Positions 55,745-64,000 of a DNA stretch of 64,000 bases are shown piece by piece. Numbering within the stretch: the stretch's first letter is position 1; each line of letters opens with the position of its first letter. This stretch comes from Salvator merianae (taxonomy: Eukaryota; Chordata; Lepidosauria; Squamata; Teiidae), in NCBI GenBank assembly GCA_003586115.2, contig QVOM02000116.1, positions 47,221,692 to 47,285,691 of the forward strand. Direction: 5' to 3'. Below the pieces are notes generated by a model. That model was given only the letters and a program-made list of their open reading frames with translations. It had not been told where the DNA came from and made no database searches. The position numbers were made by a program, and so were the translations under genes.

Positions 55745-57065
55745 CATATCCTTTTAGGGTGAAGTTAGTTCCCACAGTAAAACTGAATTATTTATTTTTT
55801 TCCTTTAAGAGACTTGCTATGGATTCCAATAAAGAGAAAAAAAAGCTCTTTCGTCACATGATACTTAGTGAGTATTAATTTAGTATTGCTGTACTCACCT
55901 CCAACCTGTGTGAATAATGAAAACCAAAAAGGCCATGATACTTATTCAATAGGTGGCATAGGTTGGGATGAACAATGAGTGTCCAGCTTTTTATCTGTAC
56001 CTAGTGAAGGGCAGATCTTAGTATATCTATCTCTGTATTGTGGAAAATGCCACTTGTTGATTTCTGTAGCTTAAGGTCACTGATGTGACCTTGGCAGCGA
56101 CATGGCTATTATCTGAAGAGATCTGTTTGGCAGACTTCTGTAGGGAAACCCTTTTAGAATGTTACATGCCCTGCTGCAAATGTCCTGGTAAAGCATGGGA
56201 TTTGAAGGCAAAGGAGGAAAGCAGAATGCAAGATCAAGGCCACTAAGAAATAATAGGTGCACATAGCTGAAGTCCAGATCATATCTGCTGAACCTGTGAA
56301 ATGATACCTCAGATCCTGAATTATATTTCACCCCAAGTTTACCTCCAGCTCTCATTAAAATAAGGATCCAGGTTCCTTTGGTTGTAGGCAACATGATTTG
56401 GGTGGCCAGATGGAAACCCCCAGAAATGAGCACTCATAACTGGCCACAACCTAGGAGCCCCTATGTCAGTTCCCAACATATTTTTTTAAAAACAAAGTAA
56501 ACCAAAACCCAAGCGAGGATACAATTTGCTGGAATGCAAGTGGTTTGGGATCTGTGGGATTATTTTAAACTGGTTAACACCTCAGGCACTCTGGAAAGGG
56601 TTAGTTACATTAGGTGCAGTTCAGAGCTATGTACGTGTGCAAAATATAATTCCTGGCCCACTGTCTTCTAGCTTTGGGAAGGTGAGGTGCGTAATTAAGA
56701 AATCACAAGGCACAGGTGTGCCAGGTGAATTTTGGTAGCTTGCTTTTGATCTAAATTGAGATGCTCTGGGGATTTAACTTCTTAAACACAACAGGCATAA
56801 ATAAATAATAAGAATTTTCTCTCTCTCTCTCTCTTCTCAAGGTTGTAACACGCAGCAGTTATAAAATTCTCTCCTGGTGTACAGAGAGGGAAGGGCTTGG
56901 TCTTTACACTGACATACTTCTCTGGGTTTTGATCTGACAGGGCAAATTTCTGCTTGGATTTCAACTTGGAATATTATTTTTAGGGTTGGGTCCTGTTTTG
57001 TTTTAGCAGCAAGGGCAGCCAAATATGTCTATAATTATTTTATCATCCCTTACAGGTGGTTAGCT
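55745..57065. other. No gene seen
   Basis: Unique sequence with a (CT)n run at about 56818-56834. The minus-strand 118-codon frame at 56077-56433 has no recognised signature and no splice support. I do not call a gene. Confidence 0.4.
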
Positions 57066-57069
57066 AGTA

Positions 57070-57440
57070 TGTGTACCTCAATCTTGGGTCCTCTGCCAAA
57101 AGCCTGAGAGTTGGAGGCTCTTCTGCAGTCCCCAGGATGGCACACTGATTGGAAATCTCTGAAGTTTGGAGGTCACTGTCCTGAGTGTTCCTATCACCAC
57201 TGGGACCACGTTTGCCTTTACCTTCCACATCTTCTCCAGTTCTTCCTTCAGTCCCTGATATTTCTCCAATTTCTTATATTCTTTCTCTCTGATGTTGTCA
57301 TCACATCTATTATCACTGCTACGTCTATTATCACTGTTTTTTTCTTGTCTTTGTATCATGATGTCAGGTTGATTGGTTGGTTGTTGACGTGGGTATGGAA
57401 GTCCCATGAGATCTTGGCTTTATTTTTGTCAGCCACTTTT
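57070..57440 (-). mobile_element. Non-LTR retrotransposon, restriction-like endonuclease relic (R2/R4 type)
   Basis: The minus strand encodes AKISWDFHTHVNNQP, then in another frame PDIMIQRQEKNSD, LEKYQGLKEELEKMW and VVPVVIGTLRTVTSKL. The Rex6/Dong/R4-like group ends its ORF with 'AKILWDF...PDI(V)xxDKxxKxxxIIDVAxPxDxNIxxKExEKxxKYQxLxxELxxMWxxxxxVxPVVIGALGxVTxxL', a PD-(D/E)XK endonuclease. The central IIDV part is present only in a shifted frame (KKTVIIDVAVIIDV), with a small duplication. The downstream piece LQLSGFWQRTQD fits the closing 'LPGLWQRT'. The copy is dead, and no RT is found nearby. Confidence 0.65.
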
Positions 57441-57464
57441 TTAGGACCAGGAATTGTTTTGTAC

Positions 57465-57745
57465 TCCACAACTTTACCGGGAGCTGATAGTCAGCTCCCT
57501 GTAAAGTGCATCTGCACTTACCTTGGCAGCTGCAATCAACCGATTGCACCTGTGCATGTCTGGGTGTTGTGTGGCTCTGGAGGTTGCCATGGCAGTGGCC
57601 ATTGCTTCCTGACTGCTGTCATGGCAACTTCCAGGCCCACACAGTGCCCAGATGTGTGCATGGTAAGCATCGGGCAAGGCTGCCAGCATTTGCATCACGA
57701 ATGCTGGTAGCCTGCTTCAGGTAAGGAATTAAGGGAATGCAGTGT
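57465..57745. mobile_element. GC-rich foldback DNA element
   Basis: TTACCGGGAGCTGATAGTC faces GACTATC-type sequence near CAGCTCCCTGTAAAGTGC. GTTGCCATGGCAGTGGCC and CTGTCATGGCAACTTCC are inverted partners. The vocabulary matches 10.6, 35.1 and 58.5 kb. The long plus-strand frame 57111-57710 covers both this and the endonuclease relic on the opposite strand and is not a gene. Confidence 0.5.
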
Positions 57746-57821
57746 GGACAATTATCCTGTTTTAACATGGCCATACAGTGCAGATTATTATCCTGTTCTA
57801 ATGCAGTAAGTTTGAAAACAC

Positions 57822-57942
57822 CAGTGACAACCCGTGGCTTTAAGGGCAGTGTTCGTAACTTGCAGGAAGCGGGTGATCACTGTTCATGGGGCCTCCGGGC
57901 CTTCGTCCTGTTGCAAGCTCCTTAAAGCCACAGTTGCCACTG
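57822..57942. mobile_element. hAT-like MITE
   Basis: The left end CAGTGACAACCCGTGGC, TTTAAGG and the inverted right end CAGTGGCAACTGTGGC, TTTAAGG are 20-bp or longer terminal repeats. Flanking octamers are GAAAACAC (57814-57821) and GAAAATGC (57943-57950), matching six of eight, a worn hAT duplication. At 121 bp it is shorter than the related 204-bp copy at 62897. Confidence 0.8.
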
Positions 57943-58469
57943 GAAAATGCCCATAGTGTCTGACTGTATTTGAATGGATGGAGATCTATTTAAAACTTGG
58001 GCATGTCTCAAATGTCTTGCACAGCTATTATATATTGAAAATTCTACTGTGTATAACGATTATCATATTCTTGCATGTTATCCTCTTCCAAAATAAACCA
58101 AGATTCAAGATCCTTATCAGAAAAGGAAGACTTACTATTATGTTGCATTCCAAGTCTGTTCTGTTGCATCAGTAAAGCATGCTGGAGAGAAAAACGAAGA
58201 ACTGCTGAGTCATGCTGAAGTACTTAAATCCTTTTCTGACCTAAGCCTGGTTCACACGTACACATACTTTTCTCAGTATCAGATCATGCAAGGTGACTCT
58301 GCAAATGAAGCAGCTCTGCTGAAAAGTGCTGTATTTAAAGTGAAGGAAGAATATAGATTACATTTTACATATTTTATATTTCAGGTATGTGATGGTGTTT
58401 GACTGTTGTCACTTGTGATCTTAGGGATGACATGGTAAGGTTGACATCTACCCCTTTTTTTTAGGATAA

Positions 58470-59075
58470 TTGTCCTGTTCTTAGGTGAAACAGGCGTTGC
58501 AGTGGGAAAGTCATTCTCATTGTGAGGCCTTCCTTGGGACATACCGGCAGCAGGCTACCAGCATATGCAGTGCGAATGGTGGCAGCCTGTACCATGACAA
58601 TGGCCGGGGGAACTTTTAGCCACTGCCGTGGTGCCCAGGAATGTGGCACAGCTGCAGTCGTGCCACACCTCTCTGCGATTGCACCTGGAAGAGGGTGTGA
58701 AAACAGTGCACCAAGAGTAGTCCAGCTGCTCCTGGTGCAGCTGTGGACCATGATTTTGTGCTCCACAGCAAGTAGCGATGGGGAGCAGCTGTAGTCAGGT
58801 CCTGATCACCAGGGCCTCTGTACGTATGGATGTACTTAACTAGTGAGCGTCCTGGTGCTCGCTAGTGTAAAGTGTGAAAAGCCCCTCGTTGTCCACAGCT
58901 TACCGGGAGCAACTGAACTGCTTCTGATATGCAGCATTTGCACCCACTTCTGGGTGTGAATGCTGCAGGCTGCACCACAGCTCTGGTGCGCTATGTCCCT
59001 AGTCACCATGTCAGTAGCTGGACATTTCTGCAGCTGCTGCCATGCTGGGGTGGCCAGCATTCACACTGCTTAGTG
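58470..59075. mobile_element. GC-rich foldback DNA elements (two, adjacent)
   Basis: A first block holds CCAGCATATGCAGTGCG, GTGGCACAGCTGCAGTCG with a GTGCCACACC partner, and CTCCTGGTGCAGCTGTGG. A terminal hairpin TAACTAGTGAGCGTCCTGG, TGCTCGCTAGTG closes it near 58865. A second block has TTGTCCACAGCTTACCGGG, GCAGCATTTGCACCCAC and GCCAGCATTCACACTGC. Both resemble 10608-11435 in order of words. Boundaries are approximate. Confidence 0.5.
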
Positions 59076-59077
59076 CT

Positions 59078-59124
59078 ACAAAGGGAATGTTGTTGTTAGG
59101 TATCATTGAATTGGGGTCAATTCC
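59078..59124. mobile_element. SINE tail fragment
   Basis: GTTGTTGTTAGGTATCATTG, AATTGGGGTCAATTCC is the 3' tail unit found next to the SINE at 44785 (GTTGTTGTTAGGTGCCATAA). The head is missing because the flanking MITEs replaced it. Confidence 0.55.
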
Positions 59125-59125
59125 T

Positions 59126-59462
59126 GGGCCATTTCTGCAGTTATCTTTAGAACTCTTTTCCGCACTCCAGTGTGGTTTAGAGAGACCCTGCCTCCTGCTA
59201 GCATGCTGCATCTGCATTGGATGCAGTGTGTCCTTGTCTAAGGCAGCCAAAATGGCTGCTTAAACTGGGACGCCAGTAGACCTATTTTTTTAGTCTGCCA
59301 GCCTTCCAGGATTGGCTAGACCAACCTAGGGAGGCCTGCAGAAAAATGTTCTTTGGGCACTGCACAGCATGAGGCCTGTCCCAGAACAGGCTGTCCAAGC
59401 ACAGACTGTCATTTTCTGGGACGGTGGGAACGCTCCAACTGTTGGAAGTGCAGAAACAGCCC
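59126..59462. mobile_element. Harbinger-like non-autonomous element
   Basis: It starts GGGCCATTTCTGCAG and ends GTGCAGAAACAGCCC, whose inverse is GGGCTGTTTCTGCAC. The interior shares ATGCTGCATCTGCATTGG, ATGCAGTG, CCAAAATGGCTGC and CTAGACCAACC with 6550-6845 and 21640-22100. No clean target duplication is seen (CCT left, TAG right). 337 bp, no coding. Confidence 0.6.
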
Positions 59463-59659
59463 TAGGCTGCGGTCCCATGTAGTAAGAAAAAGCACTTCTG
59501 AGGCAGCTTAGAGACAGTTCACAGGTGGGATTGTTCCCATGCCAGTCTGCTTCTCCTCCTCACATGGACACTCTAGGCTGGAAAAGATGGTTTAGAGATG
59601 GGGTGAGAAGATAAGGTGCACACGCTACTGCCTCTAAGGGGTTTTTGCTATGTGTGAAC

Positions 59660-59805
59660 AACTCGAGACACTGCACGGATGCATCCATCCAGGTTTCTTG
59701 GCATGTACAGAGATGGTTTGCAATTCCCTTCCTTTGGGGGAGATTCTGGAGATCAAAACTGCAACTCTGTGCTTTCTTGGCAGCTGTTGTGCTGTTGAGC
59801 TTGAT
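59660..59805 (-). mobile_element. tRNA-derived SINE
   Basis: The minus strand carries GCTCAACAGCACAACAGC (A-box region), GTTGCAGTTTTGATCTCC (B-box region) and a body with CCAAGAAACCTGGATGG, ATGCATCCGTGCAGTG. Body words match 5195 and 34722. Diverged. Confidence 0.55.
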
Positions 59806-60000
59806 ATGAAAATTCAGCTGTACCTTTACTTCTGAGTGCCCATGTGTGAAGACAGTCACATAGAGGCAGAAAAGGTAAACAAAGGTTTACCATTTTTTTA
59901 CCATTTTAAATCTGTTTACAGCCTTTAATGTGGTTACAAAGCAATTTTTCTAATGTGAAGCTAGATAAGAAATTTTATTAGTGAATACAGTATTTGCATA

Positions 60001-60415
60001 GGCCCTTTCAGCACCATGTGGGCTATTATGAGTCACATAGCATGGATTAGTTAGCTTGGGCCATGCTGGAGTGGGCTACCAGTAGCCTGCTCTAAGGACT
60101 GTCTGCACCTGGACAATCCATTGTGGCCCGTCTCACTCCACTGCTTCCAAAGAGCCCTCAGAGGCAGTGCAGACACTGCAGAGGTTGGGGACACTTCAAG
60201 CGCTACCAAAAAGGGTCCCTTGGCATATTCCAGCCTACAAGGGCATGCGGTCTGTTCACCTTCTGTAGTCTGGAATATGGACGCTGACTGGTTGTGGACT
60301 TCTTTAAAGAAATGTGATAAAGGGGGACGGTGCCTACCGTAGTCCACACTAGCATGTGGATGGCAGGCCCTTATTTTGGATTTATCCCGGAGTAATGGCC
60401 AGTGTGGAAAGGGCC
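60001..60415. mobile_element. Long member of the 4190 MITE family
   Basis: It starts GGCCCTTTCAGCACC and ends GTGTGGAAAGGGCC. The right arm CACACTAGCATGTGGATGG, GGCCCTTATTTTGGATTTA is the family arm. ATA flanks both sides (59998-60000 and 60416-60418), a 3-bp duplication. At 415 bp it is more than twice the 4190 copy and has a unique interior (GGGACACTTCAAGCGC), so it may be nearer to the parent element. No transposase signature. Confidence 0.6.
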
Positions 60416-60840
60416 ATACTATATTTTCTTTAATCAGGGAAAGAAGGGGCTAAGTGTAGATGCAGCTTGCGGCAAGCAAACTTAGCAGTGCTATTGTATT
60501 GGAACTTTGGCTCTTAGCTTCAGGGCTGCAGCTAGGGTGGGATGACTCTGGGCAAAGAAAGCAAAATGAACCCCTCACACTATGCAGTTTGAGCCCCAAA
60601 GCATGGGCATGCTGTAATAATAAATAGGCATCAAGCTCAACAGTCAGGGAATTGCTCCCAAAGGACCCTCTGTTGCTTCTGCCCCCCTTGCAAAGCACTG
60701 TACTTGGTCAGTGGTGGACAGGCTCCTGCCTAGCTTTTGTTCCTACAGAAAATGTGTTAGGAAGAGGGACAATCCATGCTTTACCTGTATGAGATCGGAT
60801 TGTCCATGGTTGTGCTTATGTCTAAGAAGCTTGAGCACAG

Positions 60841-60966
60841 ATATGCATGAATTGTAACTTTGGCTGCATCCAGAGATCACTTATTTATTCCTCTATGTTT
60901 GGGTATATGCAAGAATTGTAACTTGGGCTGCACCCAAGCATCACTTATTTATTCTGCTGTATTTGG
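60841..60966 (+). repeat. Local tandem duplication (~63 bp)
   Basis: ATATGCATGAATTGTAACTT, GGCTGCATCCAGAGATCAC and TTATTTATTC at 60841-60903 reappear as ATATGCAAGAATTGTAACTT, GGGCTGCACCCAAGCATCAC and TTATTTATTC at 60905-60966. The duplication covers the left arm of the MITE and about 20 bp of flank, so it happened after the MITE had inserted. Confidence 0.75.
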
Positions 60967-61034
60967 ATATTCTGGAATAAAGCATGGATATTCTGAAATG
61001 CAGCAGAATAAATAAGCGATGTCTGGATGCAGCC
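60926..61034. mobile_element. Palindromic MITE, GGCTGCATCCAGA family
   Basis: The left arm GGCTGCACCCAAGCATCAC, ATTCTGCTGTATTTGG faces the right arm CAGCAGAATAAATAAGCG, ATGTCTGGATGCAGCC. TTG sits just outside both ends, but the left one derives from the duplicated flank. The outer half arm at 60862-60912 is a by-product of the local duplication. Confidence 0.75.
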
Positions 61035-61179
61035 TTGGACAAGCGCTAGAACTCTCTGCTTCTTGTCTCAACGCATCGATTCATTTCCTAGCAAAGCACC
61101 CCTTTCTGCAACCCAAAGTTGACTGCCTGTTTGTGCCTCAGAAGCATACCAGGAAAGGAGGAAAGGCATAAAGCGGGCT

Positions 61180-61345
61180 TCTTTATCAGAAGCCATTTCA
61201 AAGAAACTGGTATGCATATTAATGAGCCTTGCTAACAAAACCTGCCGTGCTGTATAAACACTTCAGCCAATTTTCAGATGTTAATTGCTTTGCCACTTTA
61301 CTCTTAAAATAGCAAAAAAGCCTCACCCACATTATGGACTGAAGC
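61180..61345. promoter_or_regulatory. Candidate conserved non-coding element
   Basis: Contains GGTATGCATATTAATGAGCC (POU-type ATGCATATTAAT), GATGTTAATTGCTTTGCC and CTGTATAAACACTTCAGCC (forkhead-like TATAAACA). No repeat vocabulary. Inference from composition only. Confidence 0.4.
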
Positions 61346-61619
61346 TGAACCTTTAATGAGTTTTTTTTTTTTTTAAGTGTGATAATATGCCTGATTTAAA
61401 CATACACTAAGTACAGTACATAGCAATCTAAACAAAATCAGACTGTATTATCTGAGCCAAGGTTTACCTGTTCCCCTAGAGGCCCCCCAATCACTTCTTC
61501 AGGATGGCAGAGGCAAGAACAAATGAAACAGAGTCAGCTCATTTGTTAATGCTACTGGACTGAATGAGAAACAGTGAGCAAAATGTGTACAAATTGTAAG
61601 GAGTTAATTGTATAATATA

Positions 61620-61840
61620 CTCCCTCCCCAAAATACTTGACTCAGGGGCCATCCAATGAAGTTGAATCCTGGAAGCATTCTGACAAACAAAAGACAGTAT
61701 TACTTCACAAAATGCATAGTTTAACTTGGGCATTCACTGTCAGGAGATGTGGTGTTGGCCACCAGCTTGAATGATTTCAAAAAAGGTCTACAGCATGGAA
61801 GTCAGGGCTATCAGTGCCTACTAAATTTGATGTCCATGTT
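61620..61840 (+). mobile_element. CR1-like LINE 3' fragment
   Basis: CAGTATTACTTCACAAAATG, CATAGTTTAACTTGGGC, CAGGAGATGTGGTGTTGGCC, ACCAGCTTGAATGATTTC and GTCAGGGCTATCAGTGCC fit the CR1-like 3' UTR order 'TACTTCTTCACACAGTG...GAATTCACTNCCACAAGATG...GATGGCCACCAACTTGGATGGCTTTAA...GGGCTATCAATGGCTA'. It is a different subfamily or segment from the 8300 copy. Both ends are missing. Confidence 0.6.
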
Positions 61841-61844
61841 AACT

Positions 61845-62890
61845 ATCCTGGTGGAGGAAGTGGCATGGTTCTAACAGGGCCAACTTTACCAACTGTGGAG
61901 CCCAATTTGGACCATTTTGGTGAGGCATCCTGGATTTAGTATTATTTCGGATTAGATATCAGGCATAATATGCTATTAGATTACACTAAAAGAAAAATGA
62001 TATCTGAATTTATTAGCATATGTTTTGACATAATATCTATTACACCATACTAATAAAGAAATCATTTTTGCTTGCTATTGTCAAAACCCTAAATTTTCTG
62101 CTTCATCACATTTTATGGATAATATTGCAAGGCTGTTGAGTCTATCTTGGTCCATATATGACCTTAGATAAGACTTGATCAATTCTAATTTTGAAAAACT
62201 TCTGTTCTCAGAGGCCACTGTGAGTAGTTTTGTCAAAAAGATGCACATAGCAGTTTTAAAAAAGTGGAATTGTAGTAGCTCTTCCATTCAAAGCAATGTA
62301 TTCCAATATTTTCAAAGGCTTTCCAAGTTTGAGAGAGGAAGAATAAAATGCAGTGCGTTCACTTCCTCAACCAATGCATGACCATCTGTTAAATTATAGA
62401 CCATATTTTGACTGTGTCTCCACAGCACATAGAAAAAAACAGGATAATTCTGGGTTTTACAGCCTGTTTGGATGGAGTCTAAGATCCTACAGAGAAAAGT
62501 AGGCCTCGGCAGTAAGAAAGAAATGACAGATGAGCAGGTCAAATTTTCAAAGGCTAGAGGGGCATTAAATCAAATATAGAACATGTTATATCAGAACCAG
62601 AACACCTTTTACTTACTTAAATATTTAATAGATGTAATAGTCTTTGGCTGAAACCTTAGTAAAGAAAGACAGGACAAGATGGGGGAAGCATTTGTTTATG
62701 CAGTCCTCAGATGTTTAAATTGACTCCATAGAACCTAATAACAATATCAGGAACTGCTGCCTTCTGCAGCCAACTTCAACTGCCAACAGGAAGTTCTACC
62801 AGTTGCTGGTAGGTGGGGCAAGGCAGGTAGGTAGGTGGGGCAAGGCAGCAGAAAGCTAAGTTAAGCCAGCTGACTTGGAAACAGCTGCCT
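61845..62890. other. No gene seen; small duplication at the end
   Basis: AT-rich unique sequence to about 62750. At 62809-62850 GGTAGGTGGGGCAAGGCAG occurs twice in near-tandem, with a 25-bp period. Frames here are unrecognised. Confidence 0.4.
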
Positions 62891-62896
62891 GCTGTG

Positions 62897-63100
62897 CAGC
62901 AGTGGCCGCTGGCTTTAAGCCCAGGTGTTCGCACAAAGCATGTCATGGCTGTTTGTGGGGCCTCCGGGCCTCTGTACTGCCACAGCAGGTTGCCTAGCGA
63001 CCTGCTGTGGGAGTATGGAGGCCCAGAGGCCCTGCAAACAGTCATGGCGTGGTTTGCGCAGGGTGCGAACACTCGGGCTCAAAGCCGGCGGCCAGCGCTG
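62897..63100. mobile_element. hAT-like palindromic MITE, full length, perfect 8-bp TSD
   Basis: CTGCTGTG lies directly before (62889-62896) and after (63101-63108) a 204-bp palindrome. The left arm CAGCAGTGGCCGCTGGC, TTTAAGCC, GTGTTCGCACAAAGCATG, GGGGCCTCCGGGCC faces the right arm, which repeats all of these inverted. The dyad centre is near GGTTGCCTAGCGACC. Arms are about 85-90% complementary by eye. The CAG-type terminus and 8-bp duplication indicate hAT transposition. It encodes nothing, and the open frames here are mirror images. Confidence 0.9.
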
Positions 63101-63254
63101 CTGCTGTGACCAACCGCTAGCTTTCAGCCACCCCTAAAGAACGTTAGCCAGCTGCGTGAACTCCTGCTAGCCCTAGGGTCAGGCAGCTCTTGAATAGCCG
63201 AGACATAATTCAGACCAGGAGGCTTGGGAAAAGCTGCTGGCTGTGACCAAGTCT

Positions 63255-63316
63255 TTTTGATGTTTTATTGAATGTCATGAACCACCCTGAGGACTTTAGG
63301 TGAAGGGAGGGATACC
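63255..63316 (+). mobile_element. L2-like LINE 3' end fragment
   Basis: GATGTTTTATTGAATGTCAT, GAACCACCCTGAGGACTTTA and GGTGAAGGGAGGGATACC match the L2-like 3' end at 15833 and 25069. The A-rich tail is gone, replaced by a MITE arm. Confidence 0.6.
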
Positions 63317-63385
63317 AGCATACGGGTGGCAAGTCCCTATTCGGGGATATAATCCGGAATAAGGCCCAGTGGAGACAGGGTCATA
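63317..63385. mobile_element. Right arm of the 4190-family MITE
   Basis: CAGCATACGGGTGGCAAGTC, CCTATTCGGGGATATAATCC and GGAATAAGGCCCAGTGGAG form the right arm of the family. The left arm is absent and L2-like 3' sequence precedes it directly, so the pair looks like an insertion followed by deletion. Confidence 0.6.
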
Positions 63386-63389
63386 CTCC

Positions 63390-63935
63390 CCATTCACATA
63401 TGAAGGGACAACATTCAAAGTGCAGAATCCACACTTAAAAGTTTAAGTATTTCTAACCTAGTCTGGTTTCTGTTGTACTGTACTCTAGTTACCACCCAGT
63501 TACAAATAAGAAAACAGTAAAATCCAGGAGGATTGTGCAAGTTTAATTAATATGATTGCGTATTAATTTTGGATAAGTGCCTTGGTAAATATTCGTGTCT
63601 TTTGTAAAGAGCAGGACTATCTCACAGATACCAGGTTGCTCAATTCACACATGAAAAGACACCTTACTCAAATATTCAGCCAATCCTCTGCATGACAAAC
63701 AATTGGCCATTTGCCACTGCTCTACCTCTGTTATTGATTCAAAGTTTATGCCAGCATTCACAGCTGTGCACAGCCATGTTTTCAACATACAAGGAACCAA
63801 TGTTTGGCAACATAAAAACTGTTGCATAATAATAAACTATACATTCCCCCTACCCCCCGGTCTTGACTCTTTTCAAATGCTAAAATTCATACCTACACAA
63901 CTGGGAGACACAGAGCACAAAGCCATCAGTACAGG
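63390..63935. other. No gene seen
   Basis: AT-rich unique sequence without a recognised repeat. The two overlapping frames at 63645-63960 are on opposite strands and show no domain. Confidence 0.4.
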
Positions 63936-63937
63936 CC

Positions 63938-64000
63938 CCGTCCAGACGGGGGGATTATAGTGCCATTTTGATGCTGCTATGGTGGGATTACCACATGCAT
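63938..64000. mobile_element. MITE left end, cut by window edge
   Basis: GGCCCCGTCCAGACGGGGGG, ATTATAGTGCCATTTTGATG and GCTATGGTGGGATTACCA are the inverse of the 26370-26445 right end. The first part is itself a small hairpin (CCCCGTCCAGACGGGG). The rest lies beyond the window. Confidence 0.55.

Noticed and set aside
56077..56433. 118-codon minus-strand frame
   Set aside because: No recognised motif, no plausible splice sites with a continuing frame, and unremarkable composition.
57111..57710. 199-codon plus-strand open frame, the longest in the window
   Set aside because: It runs antisense to an R2/R4-type endonuclease relic and then through a GC-rich foldback element. The protein is hydrophobic by composition and has no family signature.

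Overview
This window looks like ordinary nuclear DNA from a squamate reptile, most likely a lizard. It has no bacterial or viral gene organisation. The evidence is the repeat content: decayed pieces of at least four non-LTR retrotransposon (LINE) clades (CR1/L3-like, L2, L1, and one with an R2/R4-type restriction-like endonuclease), several tRNA-derived SINE families, and many short palindromic DNA transposons (hAT-like and PIF/Harbinger-like MITEs). Diverse, mostly short, 5'-truncated LINEs alongside abundant MITEs are typical of lizard genomes. No species can be named from the sequence alone.

I found no host protein-coding exon, tRNA gene, rRNA gene or CRISPR array. Every open frame that encodes something recognisable is a retrotransposon fragment. 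The rest are chance frames, often inside GC-rich palindromic elements. The window is best read as an intergenic or intronic gene-poor stretch.

Layout: 1-6.5 kb holds an L2 reverse-transcriptase relic, a LINE tail, a palindromic MITE and a tRNA-derived SINE. 6.5-11.6 kb holds Harbinger-like MITEs, CR1 3' ends, GC-rich foldback elements and a small hAT MITE. 11.9-12.3 kb is repeat-free and rich in homeodomain/POU-type words. 12.8-18 kb has palindromic MITEs and two L1 fragments, one split by a hAT-like insertion. 18-27 kb is MITE-dominated, including a 483-bp element with TTA target-site duplications. 27-31.6 kb has a TG-rich low-complexity stretch, an L2 fragment and a 97-bp tandem repeat. 32-40.6 kb has CR1 ends, a perfect CTTCT microsatellite, SINEs, L2 and L1 pieces. 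41.9-45.3 kb has a hAT MITE with perfect 8-bp target duplications, SINEs and a nested Harbinger-like insertion. 45.9-54.3 kb is comparatively repeat-poor and contains two of the best candidates for conserved regulatory DNA. 54.3-64 kb has a 1.3-kb CR1 piece with all core RT motifs, the restriction-like-endonuclease relic, foldback elements, a second perfect hAT MITE, and a partial MITE cut by the window end.

No system of cooperating genes is present. The most useful observations are the small hAT and Harbinger families that can be defined from target-site duplications inside this one window, the nested insertions that give relative ages, and four to six repeat-free AT-rich blocks that may be conserved non-coding elements. 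The conservation claim is inference and needs alignment to other genomes.
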